Shown: piece by piece, positions 24,675-32,558 of the stretch
How positions within the stretch are numbered: the first letter of the stretch is position 1
Layout: each line of letters begins with the position of its first letter
Assembly (NCBI RefSeq): GCF_047501535.1
Contig: NZ_JAZDRJ010000005.1
Coordinates: 124,001-188,000, forward strand
Direction of reading: 5' to 3'
DNA from: Yanghanlia sp047501535
GTDB taxonomy: Bacteria; Pseudomonadota; Gammaproteobacteria; Burkholderiales; Burkholderiaceae_B
DNA length: 64,000 nucleotides
Program-made: the position numbers and the translations under genes
The notes under the pieces: model-generated
Databases searched by the model: none
The model's input: the letters and a program-made list of their open reading frames with translations, nothing else
Told to the model about the DNA's origin: nothing

Positions 24675-25901
24675 TTAAGCTGCTTCACGCATCTTTCTAT
24701 AAATCGCCCTTTGATCTACATGAATATATCTTTGCAAGCTTGCAAGCGTCTTGTGTCCAGATACTGCTTGTATCTCTATTGCTGTCCAACCGCGTTCAGC
24801 AAGGCGTGAACACGCTTCATGACGTAGATCATGCCAGCGGAAATCTTCAATGTCTAATGCTTCGCATGCGAAGTTTAGTAAGCGCCAGACCCGTGCGGGT
24901 TTAAGGGGGTGAAAGATAGGTTCGTCTAAATTGATGTTTTGCTTTATCTGCTTGATCTCTTTGATAATTTCTACCATGCGCAGCGACATAGAAAGAATTT
25001 TGGGAACGCCCTTATTTGCTGAGCCCCACTCTTCCGCTGGAAAAATAATGCGCTCTTGTCCAGGGGTAAGGTCAACCCATCGCCAGCAGATCTTGAATAG
25101 TTTCTCCTTTCGGAGGGCAGTTTCAATTGCAGCCTCAAAAGCCGCTCGAATGTATATAAGAGAATCGTCAGCTTCGAAAGATAGGATTTTTTTGTTGCTT
25201 GGCACCTTTACATCAATAAACTGACGTCCTTCTTTCTCTGGTGCGCGGATTTGGGCTTGCTTCATGTTTTCGAATGTTCGCAATATCAAATCAAGCTCGG
25301 AGGGCATTAGGCGGCGGTTACGCTGTCCTGATGATCTTAATTCGCGTGCTTTTGACGCTGCCGCTACCGGGCTATGGATCTGCCACTTCCAGCCTGCAGG
25401 GCGGTCCGGTCGGGTGCCCGCCGCCGCGTGCTGGTAGAGTTGGTTTAGGCAGTGCAGATTGTTCCGAATTGTCGAATCTGAACGCTCGTCATCGCGGCGG
25501 TCATCAATGAAGTGCTCAATATCTGCTTGGCTGATTGTGCTGAGTGGTTTATCAGCTAGTGCGCTGGCTTTCCATAGTTTTCGGTGCGTCTTCCCTTTCT
25601 CGACAGACTTCGTAAAGGCTTGGAACCTGGTGTTCTTTTGGGTCGCCTCACTGGCGCTCTTAATGTAGGTCTTTACATCCTCTTCCCATGCTTCGACTGC
25701 TTCGCGCAAGGTCATGCGCGTAGGCATTGCCTTACCTGTTGTGAAGACGCCCCGTGCACGGGCTTCTGTCTCTTTTGCCCATGTCAGTGCTTCTTGCTTG
25801 GTATCGAATGTTCGGGTATCGCGGAACACGACCACGCCGCCGCGCGTTAGACGAGCTTCTCCTTTCCAAGAGCCAGATTTATTTTTTGTAACAGTAGCCA
25901 T
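24675..25901 (-). CDS. Tyrosine recombinase integrase
   Basis: A 408-residue phage-type integrase. The N-terminal region holds a short arm-binding-like segment and a SAM-like core-binding domain (about 60-165). The catalytic domain shows Arg264 (ALRKEKL), His357/Arg360 (FRWHDLRHE), His383 (SGHKTLAS) and the nucleophile Tyr392 (LQRYIHVDQ), so all residues needed for strand exchange are present. It would recombine the tRNA-Cys attachment sites to insert or excise the element. It lies next to the intact tRNA, reading away from it; its promoter must be in 25902-26100. The first segment (SGSWKGEARLTRGG) resembles AP2-like arm-binding domains. Confidence 0.95.
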   Translation of the reverse strand: MATVTKNKSGSWKGEARLTRGGVVVFRDTRTFDTKQEALTWAKETEARARGVFTTGKAMPTRMTLREAVEAWEEDVKTYIKSASEATQKNTRFQAFTKSVEKGKTHRKLWKASALADKPLSTISQADIEHFIDDRRDDERSDSTIRNNLHCLNQLYQHAAAGTRPDRPAGWKWQIHSPVAAASKARELRSSGQRNRRLMPSELDLILRTFENMKQAQIRAPEKEGRQFIDVKVPSNKKILSFEADDSLIYIRAAFEAAIETALRKEKLFKICWRWVDLTPGQERIIFPAEEWGSANKGVPKILSMSLRMVEIIKEIKQIKQNINLDEPIFHPLKPARVWRLLNFACEALDIEDFRWHDLRHEACSRLAERGWTAIEIQAVSGHKTLASLQRYIHVDQRAIYRKMREAA

Positions 25902-25987
25902 GCTGAAATTCTCTCATCTGAAAAATGATTTCCAAAGGAGGATTCCGCATGATTTAGCAATTGCTAATATTGGTGACCAGTAAGGCT

Positions 25988-26011
25988 CTTGCCATCATTC
26001 TTGCCACTTTA
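25988..26011. repeat. Tandem 12-bp repeat near the right end, candidate integrase arm sites
   Basis: CTTGCCATCATT followed directly by CTTGCCACTTTA, matching the pair CTTGCCACCATT x2 at 18086-18109. It lies 90 bases inside the right attachment core and upstream of the integrase gene. Confidence 0.5.
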
Positions 26012-26053
26012 TGCTGTGAGTGGCGCTTTTATTCTGGTTGGCCTGGAAAGTGA

Positions 26054-26094
26054 AAAGGCCGGAAACCCGCATGAATGCTAGGTTTCCGGCCTTT
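26054..26094 (-). terminator. Element-borne terminator serving tRNA-Cys
   Basis: AAAGGCCGGAAACC and GGTTTCCGGCCTTT pair perfectly over 14 bp around a 13-base loop, with Ts following on the minus strand. It sits 7 bases downstream of the tRNA CCA end, inside the element, and so replaces the displaced chromosomal terminator. Confidence 0.85.
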
Positions 26095-26100
26095 CGAATC

Positions 26101-26174
26101 TGGAGGCGCAAGCCGGAATCGAACCGACGTACACGGATTTGCAATCCGCTGCATCACCACTCTGCCATTGCGCC
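26101..26174 (-). tRNA. tRNA-Cys(GCA)
   Basis: A complete cloverleaf on the minus strand: acceptor stem GGCGCAA/TTGCGCC, anticodon arm with GCA inside GGATTGCAAATCC, T-arm GTCGGTTCGATTCCGGC, discriminator T and an encoded CCA. Its 3' 45 bases double as the right attachment site of the integrated element, and the gene remains intact after insertion. Confidence 0.97.
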
Positions 26175-26401
26175 ATTGCCTGTGCACTCGCAAGCCTGTA
26201 TAGCTTGTACTGCACCAAGACAATCCACGATTATACACAATTAATGACGGGCTGAATAATTTTTTGACGCTCGAATGCCACCGAAAAGTACACGACTCTT
26301 GCGTACAAAATCTTACGACTGTAGAGGGTGCGGTTGATATGATTAAAAAGTTAACACAGGGGGACTCGACTGCTGAGCCGCCCATCTACAAAGGAAGTCG
26401 C

Positions 26402-26764
26402 ATGCAATTGAAGAACAGAACACTGGCAGTCGCCCTAGCGGTGGTTGGGGCCTCGTGGGCATTCTCGGCTCAGGCTCAGTACACGGGCCCAGCAAACAGC
26501 CCGGCAGCCTCTGTAGACGCCATCCTGAAAGCCCCGAAAGATGATCAGGATGTCGTGTTGCGCGGTCATTTGCTGCGCAAAACAGGGAATGAAAAATATG
26601 TGTTCTCTGATGGCACAGGCGAAATCATTGCAGAGATTGACGACGATGACATGCCGAATGAACCAGTAAGCGAAACGACAACCGTCGAACTGCGCGGTGA
26701 GGTGGACACCGGCCGCAACCGTGCGCCAGAAATAGAAGTCGATTCCGTCCGCATCGTCCGCTAA
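26402..26764 (+). CDS. ygiW: YgiW/YdeI-family periplasmic OB-fold protein
   Basis: A 120-residue exported protein: signal peptide (residues 1-24, ending AFSAQA-QY) then a bacterial OB-fold (BOF) domain with DAILKAPKDDQDVVLRGHLL, EKYVFSDGTGEIIAEIDDDD and the C-terminal strand IEVDSVRIVR. Relatives in enterobacteria help survival under oxidative, acid or antimicrobial-peptide stress; the molecular role is unclear. ATG 26402 has AAAGGAAG upstream and starts the signal peptide; longer readings add 46 residues unlike the family. A bidirectional hairpin follows at 26790. Confidence 0.88.
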   Translation: MQLKNRTLAVALAVVGASWAFSAQAQYTGPANSPAASVDAILKAPKDDQDVVLRGHLLRKTGNEKYVFSDGTGEIIAEIDDDDMPNEPVSETTTVELRGEVDTGRNRAPEIEVDSVRIVR

Positions 26765-26789
26765 AAGCGGTGTAACGCCGGCACTATTG

Positions 26790-26838
26790 AAAAAGGCGGC
26801 TTCGCCCAGCGCTTGCAACGGCAGGGCGAAGCCGCCTT
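26790..26838. terminator. Bidirectional terminator between convergent genes
   Basis: AAGGCGGCTTCGCCC and GGGCGAAGCCGCCTT form a perfect 15-bp stem with a 17-base loop, between the convergent ygiW-like and methyltransferase-like genes. Confidence 0.85.
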
Positions 26839-26854
26839 AAGATACGCTCAGCGT

Positions 26855-27682
26855 TTAGTTCGCTAACTTGGCAGCCCACGCGGCTTGCCCCTCGGCTTGG
26901 CCTTGCATAGTCTGCCCGGATACTTTTCCGGTGTATGCCACATCTCCCACCTTGAAGCTGATATTAGCGCCATCCAGGCGCCCTTCGGTAATGGGTGTTG
27001 TGGTGCCACCTTGAGTGAGCGCCCCTTTAAAGAATTGATAAGTCTGAGTGAGCTGTAACTGCCCGTCAGGCATTGTCCAAGTGCCTTCTACCTTGGCTGG
27101 CACCACCCACTTGTAGGCAATGCAATAGTTGGTACAACCCTCGGCCTCACCCGTTTCATCGGGTTCCCAATCCCCCATGGTGAAAGAGTTGGACACCACG
27201 CGAGTACCGGGCGCCATATCCAAGAGTGTGGGCTTGAGCCGCAGATTCAGGCCGGGCAGCAAAAACAACGTCACGACAGTTGCATCCGAAAAATCGGATT
27301 CAAAGATATCTGCCTGCTCAAATGTGGCGCGATCGGACACCCCTTCACGCAGGGCAGCACTTTTAGAAAGTGCCACCATATCAGGGTTGTATTCGATTCC
27401 CCTTGCTGTCGCGCCGCGCTTAGCAGCGGATATCACCGTACGACCGTCCCCAGAACCCAGATCCACCAGCGTGTCTTGCGGTGTAAGTTCGGCCATGTCT
27501 AGCATGCGGTCCACCAACTGCTGAGGCGTGGGAACCCAGATGACATCTTTCCCGGACTGCCCGATCGTAGGCTCGAACTCGGGGGACGGGGCTTCGACCG
27601 AAGAGGTGTCCGCCCAGGCCGAACTTACCAGGGAAACCGCAAACACGGCTGCGGCGATGGGAAACTTGCGTGAAGTGATCAT
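26855..27682 (-). CDS. Exported class I SAM-methyltransferase-like protein
   Basis: A 275-residue protein with a clear Sec signal peptide (MITSRKFPIAAAVFAVSLVS, cleavage near SAWA-DT). A methyltransferase fold follows (about 45-185): motif I TLVDLGSGDGRTVISAAKRG, motif II region ARGIEYNPDMVALS, and VVTLFLLPGLNLRLKP. The last 90 residues are a beta-rich tail (GTWTMPDGQLQLTQTYQFF). SAM is not known to be available in the periplasm, so either the fold is used for another purpose or the leader has another role. ATG 27682 with GGAGA upstream fixes the start. It follows a hypothetical gene on the same strand with an 80-base gap. Confidence 0.82.
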   Translation of the reverse strand: MITSRKFPIAAAVFAVSLVSSAWADTSSVEAPSPEFEPTIGQSGKDVIWVPTPQQLVDRMLDMAELTPQDTLVDLGSGDGRTVISAAKRGATARGIEYNPDMVALSKSAALREGVSDRATFEQADIFESDFSDATVVTLFLLPGLNLRLKPTLLDMAPGTRVVSNSFTMGDWEPDETGEAEGCTNYCIAYKWVVPAKVEGTWTMPDGQLQLTQTYQFFKGALTQGGTTTPITEGRLDGANISFKVGDVAYTGKVSGQTMQGQAEGQAAWAAKLAN

Positions 27683-27762
27683 TAACTGTCTCTCCTGTGT
27701 GTGGGTGATTGCGATCTTGTAACCGCAGCGCCACGTCAGCGCTGACTCCACCCTGTTTTTCT

Positions 27763-28722
27763 TTATTTAAAACGACTTGCCGCTGGCACGCGAGGAGCGG
27801 GCCAAAAATCAGGCGGCAAACTGACTTCTGGGTCTTCATCCAGCGGCCCCGGACACTCCTCAGGTTGACACGTTTGCAGAGCTTGTTGCATTTTTCTGAG
27901 TGCCGCTTCGCCCGTTACACCTTCGGTGACTTGATTCCACCATACCCTATGCACGTGGCGCACCTGCACTGGGACTGTGGGCAAGCCAAGATGTTGAGCC
28001 ATAGCCAAGCGATGCAAGCCACGGTTGACTTTCAGAATGCTACCTTCACGGGAGATGGCCACCCCGATCGGGTCTTTGCCGCGATCTGGATCAAAACCAT
28101 TAACGGCCATGTCGTCCAGAAAATCAATATACACCTGCAAATATGCCCGAATTTTTTCCGGCGTATCGAGCAGCACGCCCAATTGATGCGAGCCCCAGGG
28201 CTTGCCTTGCTCTATGCAAGCCAGCAATTGCTGAAACCTTTCCGTACGTTCTAGTTGATGACGGTTGGCATCCAACTCACGAATCAACTGGTAGCGCGTG
28301 CCGACGCGCAGATCCTCGCGCCGTTGGTCCCACGTTCCTTCCCAAATAAAAGCCAGCGACGAAGGCCGCTTCTCGACACGGCGTGGTGCATGAACTGCGA
28401 TGCGAATCAACTTGCGCGGGTCAACATGCAAAGTTAACCCTTCGTCACCCAACACTTCTTCGACAATATGGCGCGGCAGGCCAAACGATTCCACATGAGT
28501 GCTAACCGCTTTGTCACGCATCCAACGCCGCAACAGCACCCGCCCCAAAGGGCGCCCGACGTAGCGCTGCACGGATTGCTTGCTATGTGTGACCAGATGC
28601 GCCATCAAAACCCGCCGACGGATGCCGGGGTCGGCCAGCGGGGCGAAGGCGGGATCCGCCCCCGGCCCCAACAGACCTTTGGATGAACAAGTGGTAGAGG
28701 TGTTTTTATCCTTGTGCCGCAT
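27763..28722 (-). CDS. Hypothetical protein with ParB-like C-terminal motif
   Basis: A 319-residue protein not assigned to a named family. Residues 225-265 (PIGVAISREGSILKVNRGLH, then RLAMAQHLGLPTVPVQVRHV) resemble the ParB/sulfiredoxin-like fold, in which a strand, a G-HR loop and a helix form a nucleotide pocket. The N-terminal half is basic and has no recognised motif. No signal peptide or membrane segment. Proteins with similar segments occur near envelope-polysaccharide genes in other bacteria, but no such genes are present here. Start ATG 28722 has GGGAA a few bases upstream. Confidence 0.6.
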   Translation of the reverse strand: MRHKDKNTSTTCSSKGLLGPGADPAFAPLADPGIRRRVLMAHLVTHSKQSVQRYVGRPLGRVLLRRWMRDKAVSTHVESFGLPRHIVEEVLGDEGLTLHVDPRKLIRIAVHAPRRVEKRPSSLAFIWEGTWDQRREDLRVGTRYQLIRELDANRHQLERTERFQQLLACIEQGKPWGSHQLGVLLDTPEKIRAYLQVYIDFLDDMAVNGFDPDRGKDPIGVAISREGSILKVNRGLHRLAMAQHLGLPTVPVQVRHVHRVWWNQVTEGVTGEAALRKMQQALQTCQPEECPGPLDEDPEVSLPPDFWPAPRVPAASRFK

Positions 28723-28805
28723 AATTTCCCGTGTAGGGCATTTGATTTGTGCCCTATTATCTCATTCGAGAAACTGGCTTGCCGCCCCCCACACAGCACA
28801 CGTGA

Positions 28806-28840
28806 AAAAACAGGCCGGCAGCCTCGCTGCCGGCCTGTAA
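28806..28840 (-). terminator. Terminator of the Bug/CoA-transferase operon
   Basis: ACAGGCCGGCAGC and GCTGCCGGCCTGT pair perfectly around a 3-base loop; on the minus strand TTTTTT follows. It lies 17 bases after the stop of the last Bug gene of the operon. Confidence 0.9.
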
Positions 28841-28855
28841 AACTCACTTTCAAGT

Positions 28856-29848
28856 CTAGTCGATCTTAGCGCCTGACTGGTCAACCGCCACCTTCCACTT
28901 CTGAATTTCGCGGCTGATGTGCGCCTTGAACTCATGGGGAGGCGTACCCACCACTTCGTAGCCGAAGCCTCCGAGCTGCTCACGAATCTCCGGGTCTTGA
29001 GCTGCCGATGTGAATGCTTCGTAAAGCTTATTCACCACCGCATCGGGCGTACCGGCCGGCGCAATAATGCCGTACCAGCCGTCGATCTCAAAACCCGGAA
29101 GACCTGATTCCGAGACCGTTGGAACATCCGGCAATATGGCGGAGCGCTTAGCGCCGGTTACTGCCAATGCCTTGAGCTTGCCAGCCGCGACCTGAGGCGC
29201 CGATGTCGAGATGCTGTCGAACATCAGCGACACCTCGCCCGCCAGCAAGGCCACGACAGCAGGACCACTCCCCTTGTAAGGGATGTGCATCATCTCCACA
29301 CCGGTTTCTTTCTTGAACAGTTCGGCAGCCAAATGACTGGTATTGCCATTCCCTGCGGAAGCAAAGGTCAACTCATCCGGGTGTTTTTTGGCGTAATCAA
29401 TCAGCTCTTGAATATTATTTGCCGGTGTCTTGTGTGGTGCCGCCACCAGCAGCGGCAGGGTTGCCAGCATGGTGACCGGCGCAAAGTCTTTTTCGGTATC
29501 GTAAGTCAGCGAGCCATACATGCTGTCGTTGATGGCATGGGCAGCCAGCACCATCAACACCGTATATCCGTCGGGCTTGGAGCGCGCCAATTGCGCTGTG
29601 GCGATCGTGCCGCCGGCACCAGGCTTGTACTCAAGTACAACAGGCTGGCCAAGCTCCTCCTGCATTTTGGCCGCGACGGGGCGCGCCAGCATGTCAGCAC
29701 TGCCACCGGGTGGGTACGGAATCATCAAGGTGATGGGTTTATCAGGGAAGTTATCTGCCTGCGCATTCACGCTGACAGAAACCCCCATTAACAACGTACC
29801 GAGGCCCAACATCAGCCTGGACGCAAATTTTGTTTTTTTTACTGCCAT
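28856..29848 (-). CDS. Bug/TctC-family tripartite transporter receptor
   Basis: A 330-residue Bug-family periplasmic receptor: signal peptide ending near VNAQADN, the ligand-loop motif MIPYPPGGSADMLARPVA, GGTIATAQLARSKPDGYTVL, and IPYKGSGPAVVALLAGEVSL. ATG 29848 is used because GGAG sits seven bases upstream of it; the TTG further up overlaps that Shine-Dalgarno. It is the last gene of a leftward run: Bug, CoA-transferase A, CoA-transferase B, Bug. The ligand is probably a carboxylate processed by the CoA-transferase. No TctA/TctB membrane partners are nearby. Confidence 0.92.
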   Translation of the reverse strand: MAVKKTKFASRLMLGLGTLLMGVSVSVNAQADNFPDKPITLMIPYPPGGSADMLARPVAAKMQEELGQPVVLEYKPGAGGTIATAQLARSKPDGYTVLMVLAAHAINDSMYGSLTYDTEKDFAPVTMLATLPLLVAAPHKTPANNIQELIDYAKKHPDELTFASAGNGNTSHLAAELFKKETGVEMMHIPYKGSGPAVVALLAGEVSLMFDSISTSAPQVAAGKLKALAVTGAKRSAILPDVPTVSESGLPGFEIDGWYGIIAPAGTPDAVVNKLYEAFTSAAQDPEIREQLGGFGYEVVGTPPHEFKAHISREIQKWKVAVDQSGAKID

Positions 29849-29926
29849 CTTTGTCTCCAATATGGTGCCCGCCTAGCAGCGGGCATTTGTGAGTTGCAAA
29901 TAATTAAATTGCCCAATTATGTGATT

Positions 29927-30640
29927 TCAAGCGCCATAAAAGGGCACGCCCTTATTGTTCAGCCTTATCACCTTGGGCGCTTCTGCGCGCAACGGCGCAC
30001 CTGTCCGCTTCTGCAACTCCTCTAGGCTCAGGTTTTCCACCAATGCGTAGACCTCGAAAGCATCGCCCACAGGTTTGAGCACGGCAAGATCGGTATACAC
30101 CCAATCGACAACTTTCAGACCCGTGAGAGGATAGCTACATTGTTGCAACAGCTTAGCTTGGCCGTCTCGAGTATTGTGCTCCATCGTCACAATCACCTGT
30201 TTGGCGCCCACCACGAGGTCCATGGCTCCGCCCACTGCTGGAATCGCATTCTCGGCATCGGTCATCCAATTGGCCAAGTCGCCATTCATCGCCACTTGGA
30301 AGCCACCCAGGATGGAATAGTCCAGATGACCGCCGCGCATCATGGCGAAGGAATTGGTGTGTTCAGTAATGGACGCGCCATCCAACAGCACAATGGGCAC
30401 ACGGCTGGCGTCAATGATGTCAGGGTCGATTTGGTCTCCAGTAGCGGCCCCACCCATGCCAAGAATGCCATTCTCGCTATGGAGAATAATTTCTTTATCC
30501 TCCGGTAAGTAATCGCCGACTTTGGTGGGCATGCCAATCCCCAAATTGACATACGCGCCGTCAGGCAAGCTGCTCGCCACCAGCATGGCGATCTGCTCCC
30601 GGCTCAACGCCTGGTGAGTATTCGTTTCAAGCGCGGACAT
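29927..30640 (-). CDS. 3-oxoacid CoA-transferase, subunit B
   Basis: A 237-residue beta subunit of a family I CoA-transferase (ScoB/PcaJ/AtoA type). It has the catalytic-glutamate motif IILHSENGILGMG (the Glu forms the glutamyl-CoA intermediate) and the N-terminal YVNLGIGMPTKV, and ends with the typical VPFYGA. It swaps CoA between an acyl-CoA donor such as succinyl-CoA and an acid acceptor. The start overlaps the 3' end of the subunit A gene by 14 bases. The substrate is not certain; the two flanking carboxylate receptors suggest an imported organic acid rather than only acetoacetate or 3-oxoadipate. Confidence 0.93.
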   Translation of the reverse strand: MSALETNTHQALSREQIAMLVASSLPDGAYVNLGIGMPTKVGDYLPEDKEIILHSENGILGMGGAATGDQIDPDIIDASRVPIVLLDGASITEHTNSFAMMRGGHLDYSILGGFQVAMNGDLANWMTDAENAIPAVGGAMDLVVGAKQVIVTMEHNTRDGQAKLLQQCSYPLTGLKVVDWVYTDLAVLKPVGDAFEVYALVENLSLEELQKRTGAPLRAEAPKVIRLNNKGVPFYGA

Positions 30641-31307
30641 GCTGGGCCTCCACAGGTACAACGGTCTGAACAAAAATTCCCGCAGTCATGACATGTTCGG
30701 GGGGAATGGTCCCCAGCTTAACCACTTCATCGACTTGGGCAATTGTGTGAGCGGCAGCCGTACACATCACAGGGTTGAAATTACGCGCCGCCCAGCGGTA
30801 TGTAAGGTTGCCCCAACGGTCTCCCTGATGTGCGCGGATCAGTGCAAAGTCTCCATGCAAGGGCTGCTCCAGTACATAGCCTACCCCATCGATCACACGT
30901 TGCTCCTTGCCTTCAGCCATCAAGGTGCCATAACCCGTCGGTGTGAAGAATGGCCCAAGGCCGGCTCCAGCGGCCCGTAACCGCTCTGCCAGGGTACCTT
31001 GCGGCATGCATTCCAGCTCAAGCTGACCCGAACGAAACGCTTCGGCGAATACTTCGGATTGAGGCGGGCGTGGATGCGAACACACAATTTTTCTAACCTG
31101 ACCATTCTTGATCAGGCCGGCAATGCCGACATCGCGCGTGCCGGCATTGTTGCTAATGATGGTGAGATCGCGTGTTCCGAGCTCCCGCAGGGTGTCTAGC
31201 AGCTCAAAAGGGATGCCGGCATCGCCAAACCCGCCGACAATGACACTCGCCCCATCGGGAATAATGCTTAAGGCTTCTACCCGAGAAGCCTGAATCTTGT
31301 TAATCAT
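30627..31307 (-). CDS. 3-oxoacid CoA-transferase, subunit A
   Basis: A 226-residue alpha subunit (ScoA/PcaI/AtoD type) with the glycine-rich CoA-binding motif SVIVGGFGDAGIPFELLD near residue 22, the segment FFTPTGYGTLMAEGKEQRVI, and DRWGNLTYRWAARNFNPVMC. It pairs with the downstream subunit B, with translational overlap. It follows the upstream Bug gene by 15 bases, so the operon order is receptor, A, B, receptor. Confidence 0.93.
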   Translation of the reverse strand: MINKIQASRVEALSIIPDGASVIVGGFGDAGIPFELLDTLRELGTRDLTIISNNAGTRDVGIAGLIKNGQVRKIVCSHPRPPQSEVFAEAFRSGQLELECMPQGTLAERLRAAGAGLGPFFTPTGYGTLMAEGKEQRVIDGVGYVLEQPLHGDFALIRAHQGDRWGNLTYRWAARNFNPVMCTAAAHTIAQVDEVVKLGTIPPEHVMTAGIFVQTVVPVEAQHVRA

Positions 31308-31322
31308 GCTCTTGCCTTTGTA

Positions 31323-32282
31323 CTAGTCCATCTTCAAATTGGCCGCTTCAACAATCTCGGCCCATTGATTCTGCTGATTCGTGATGAGCTCGGCAAATTC
31401 CGCCGGGGTATTGCCGCCCGGCTTACCACCCATGTTGGCAAATCTAGCTTTGATATCGTCGCTTTCCAGAGCTTTCTTGGCTGATTGATACAGTTTATCT
31501 ACCACATCATCGGGCGTTCCCGCCGGAGCGAGCAGGCCGAACCAGGCAGTAACCACCATATTGTCCACCCCGGCCTCTTTCATCGTAGGCACATCGGGCA
31601 ACTCAGCCACACGCTCTTCACTGGTTACAGCCAGCGCCTTGAACTTGCCTGCCTGTATGGAAGGCAAAGAGCTGGGCAGATTATCAATCATGAAAGTGAA
31701 CTGGTTACCCAGCAGGGCAGTCACAGCGGGGCCCGCCCCCTTGTAAGCGATGTGTTCAGCCTCCAGACCTGTACGCTGCAGGAACATTTCTGCAGACATG
31801 TGGGGAGACTGCCCTTTACCAGAGGAACCGAAATTCTGCTTGTCCGGGTTGTTCTTAACGTACTCAACGAGTTCCTGGACCGAGTTAACAGGCGTCTGCT
31901 CGTTGACCACCAGCACATTGGGAACCGAGATCACCAGCGTAATGGGCTTGAAGTCTTCTTTTTTATAAGGAAGGGAATCATAAAGGCTGTAGTTGATGGC
32001 ATTCGGGCCGATATTTCCCATCACCAGCGTGTAGCCATCGGGTTTGGCGCGCACCAGCGCCTGTGTCCCAATAATGCCCGCAGCACCCGCACGGTTTTCA
32101 ACCACAACGGTCTGCCCCAGGTCGTTGCCCATTTTCTCGCTGAGCATACGGGCCACAATATCAGTGGTCCCCCCTGCTGAAGCAGGCACGATGATGGTGA
32201 CAGGCCTTTCAGGCCAAGCTGCAAAAGCAGCATTGCCTGCGACCAGACCGAGCGACAGGAGTAGCGCCTTGGCTAGCTTCAT
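31323..32282 (-). CDS. Bug/TctC-family tripartite transporter receptor
   Basis: A 319-residue periplasmic receptor: signal peptide ending near NAAFA-AW, IIVPASAGGTTDIVARMLSE in the first ligand loop, IGTQALVRAKPDGYTLVMGN, and IAYKGAGPAVTALLGNQFTF. It is the promoter-proximal gene of the CoA-transferase operon, with GAGAGGAA upstream of its ATG. It differs from the receptor at the other end of the operon, so the two probably bind different or overlapping acids. A palindrome at 32493 lies in its upstream region. Confidence 0.93.
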   Translation of the reverse strand: MKLAKALLLSLGLVAGNAAFAAWPERPVTIIVPASAGGTTDIVARMLSEKMGNDLGQTVVVENRAGAAGIIGTQALVRAKPDGYTLVMGNIGPNAINYSLYDSLPYKKEDFKPITLVISVPNVLVVNEQTPVNSVQELVEYVKNNPDKQNFGSSGKGQSPHMSAEMFLQRTGLEAEHIAYKGAGPAVTALLGNQFTFMIDNLPSSLPSIQAGKFKALAVTSEERVAELPDVPTMKEAGVDNMVVTAWFGLLAPAGTPDDVVDKLYQSAKKALESDDIKARFANMGGKPGGNTPAEFAELITNQQNQWAEIVEAANLKMD

Positions 32283-32492
32283 AATGTATTCCTCTCAATT
32301 CGATTCAAGACTCCGCCTTTCGCAACATGCCGAGAGTCGAAGTACCAGGGTAATAAAGCGCTCTTTCTCATCAAGACCGCATTCCGATTTCATTATGTGC
32401 GTCTCCATGCTTGTGGGCCATTCCCTTTTTCTGAAGCCTCTCTTTCAGTCTGATGAATGAATAAGCCCTATATTTACGATATGGCTGTCCCG

Positions 32493-32510
32493 ATGAGACC
32501 CATGTCTCAT
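32493..32510. promoter_or_regulatory. Inverted repeat, candidate operator
   Basis: ATGAGAC-ccat-GTCTCAT is a perfect 7-bp inverted repeat in the divergent region between the Bug/CoA-transferase operon and the DUF gene. A third GTCTCAT half-site covers the start codon of the DUF gene (32554-32560). No regulator gene is adjacent, so the binding protein is unknown. Confidence 0.4.
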
Positions 32511-32558
32511 ACCTGAGTGGTGCTATGATCTTTACGTACAATTTCTTCCCTGAGTCTC

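Larger units (their letters stand above)
17926..26145. mobile_element. Integrative mobilizable element in tRNA-Cys
   Basis: An 8.2-kb element bounded by a 45-bp direct repeat of the tRNA-Cys 3' half. All genes read leftward: tyrosine integrase next to the intact tRNA, excisionase-like protein, secreted vWA protein, GPA-like rolling-circle initiator, small accessory protein, relaxase. An RSF1010-like oriT lies between the last two. There are no genes for a mating pore or coupling protein, so transfer would need a helper plasmid or ICE. The genes use more A and T than their neighbours (for example T-rich wobble positions in the initiator and vWA genes), which supports foreign origin. The integrase has all catalytic residues, so the element may still excise. 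Confidence 0.93.
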
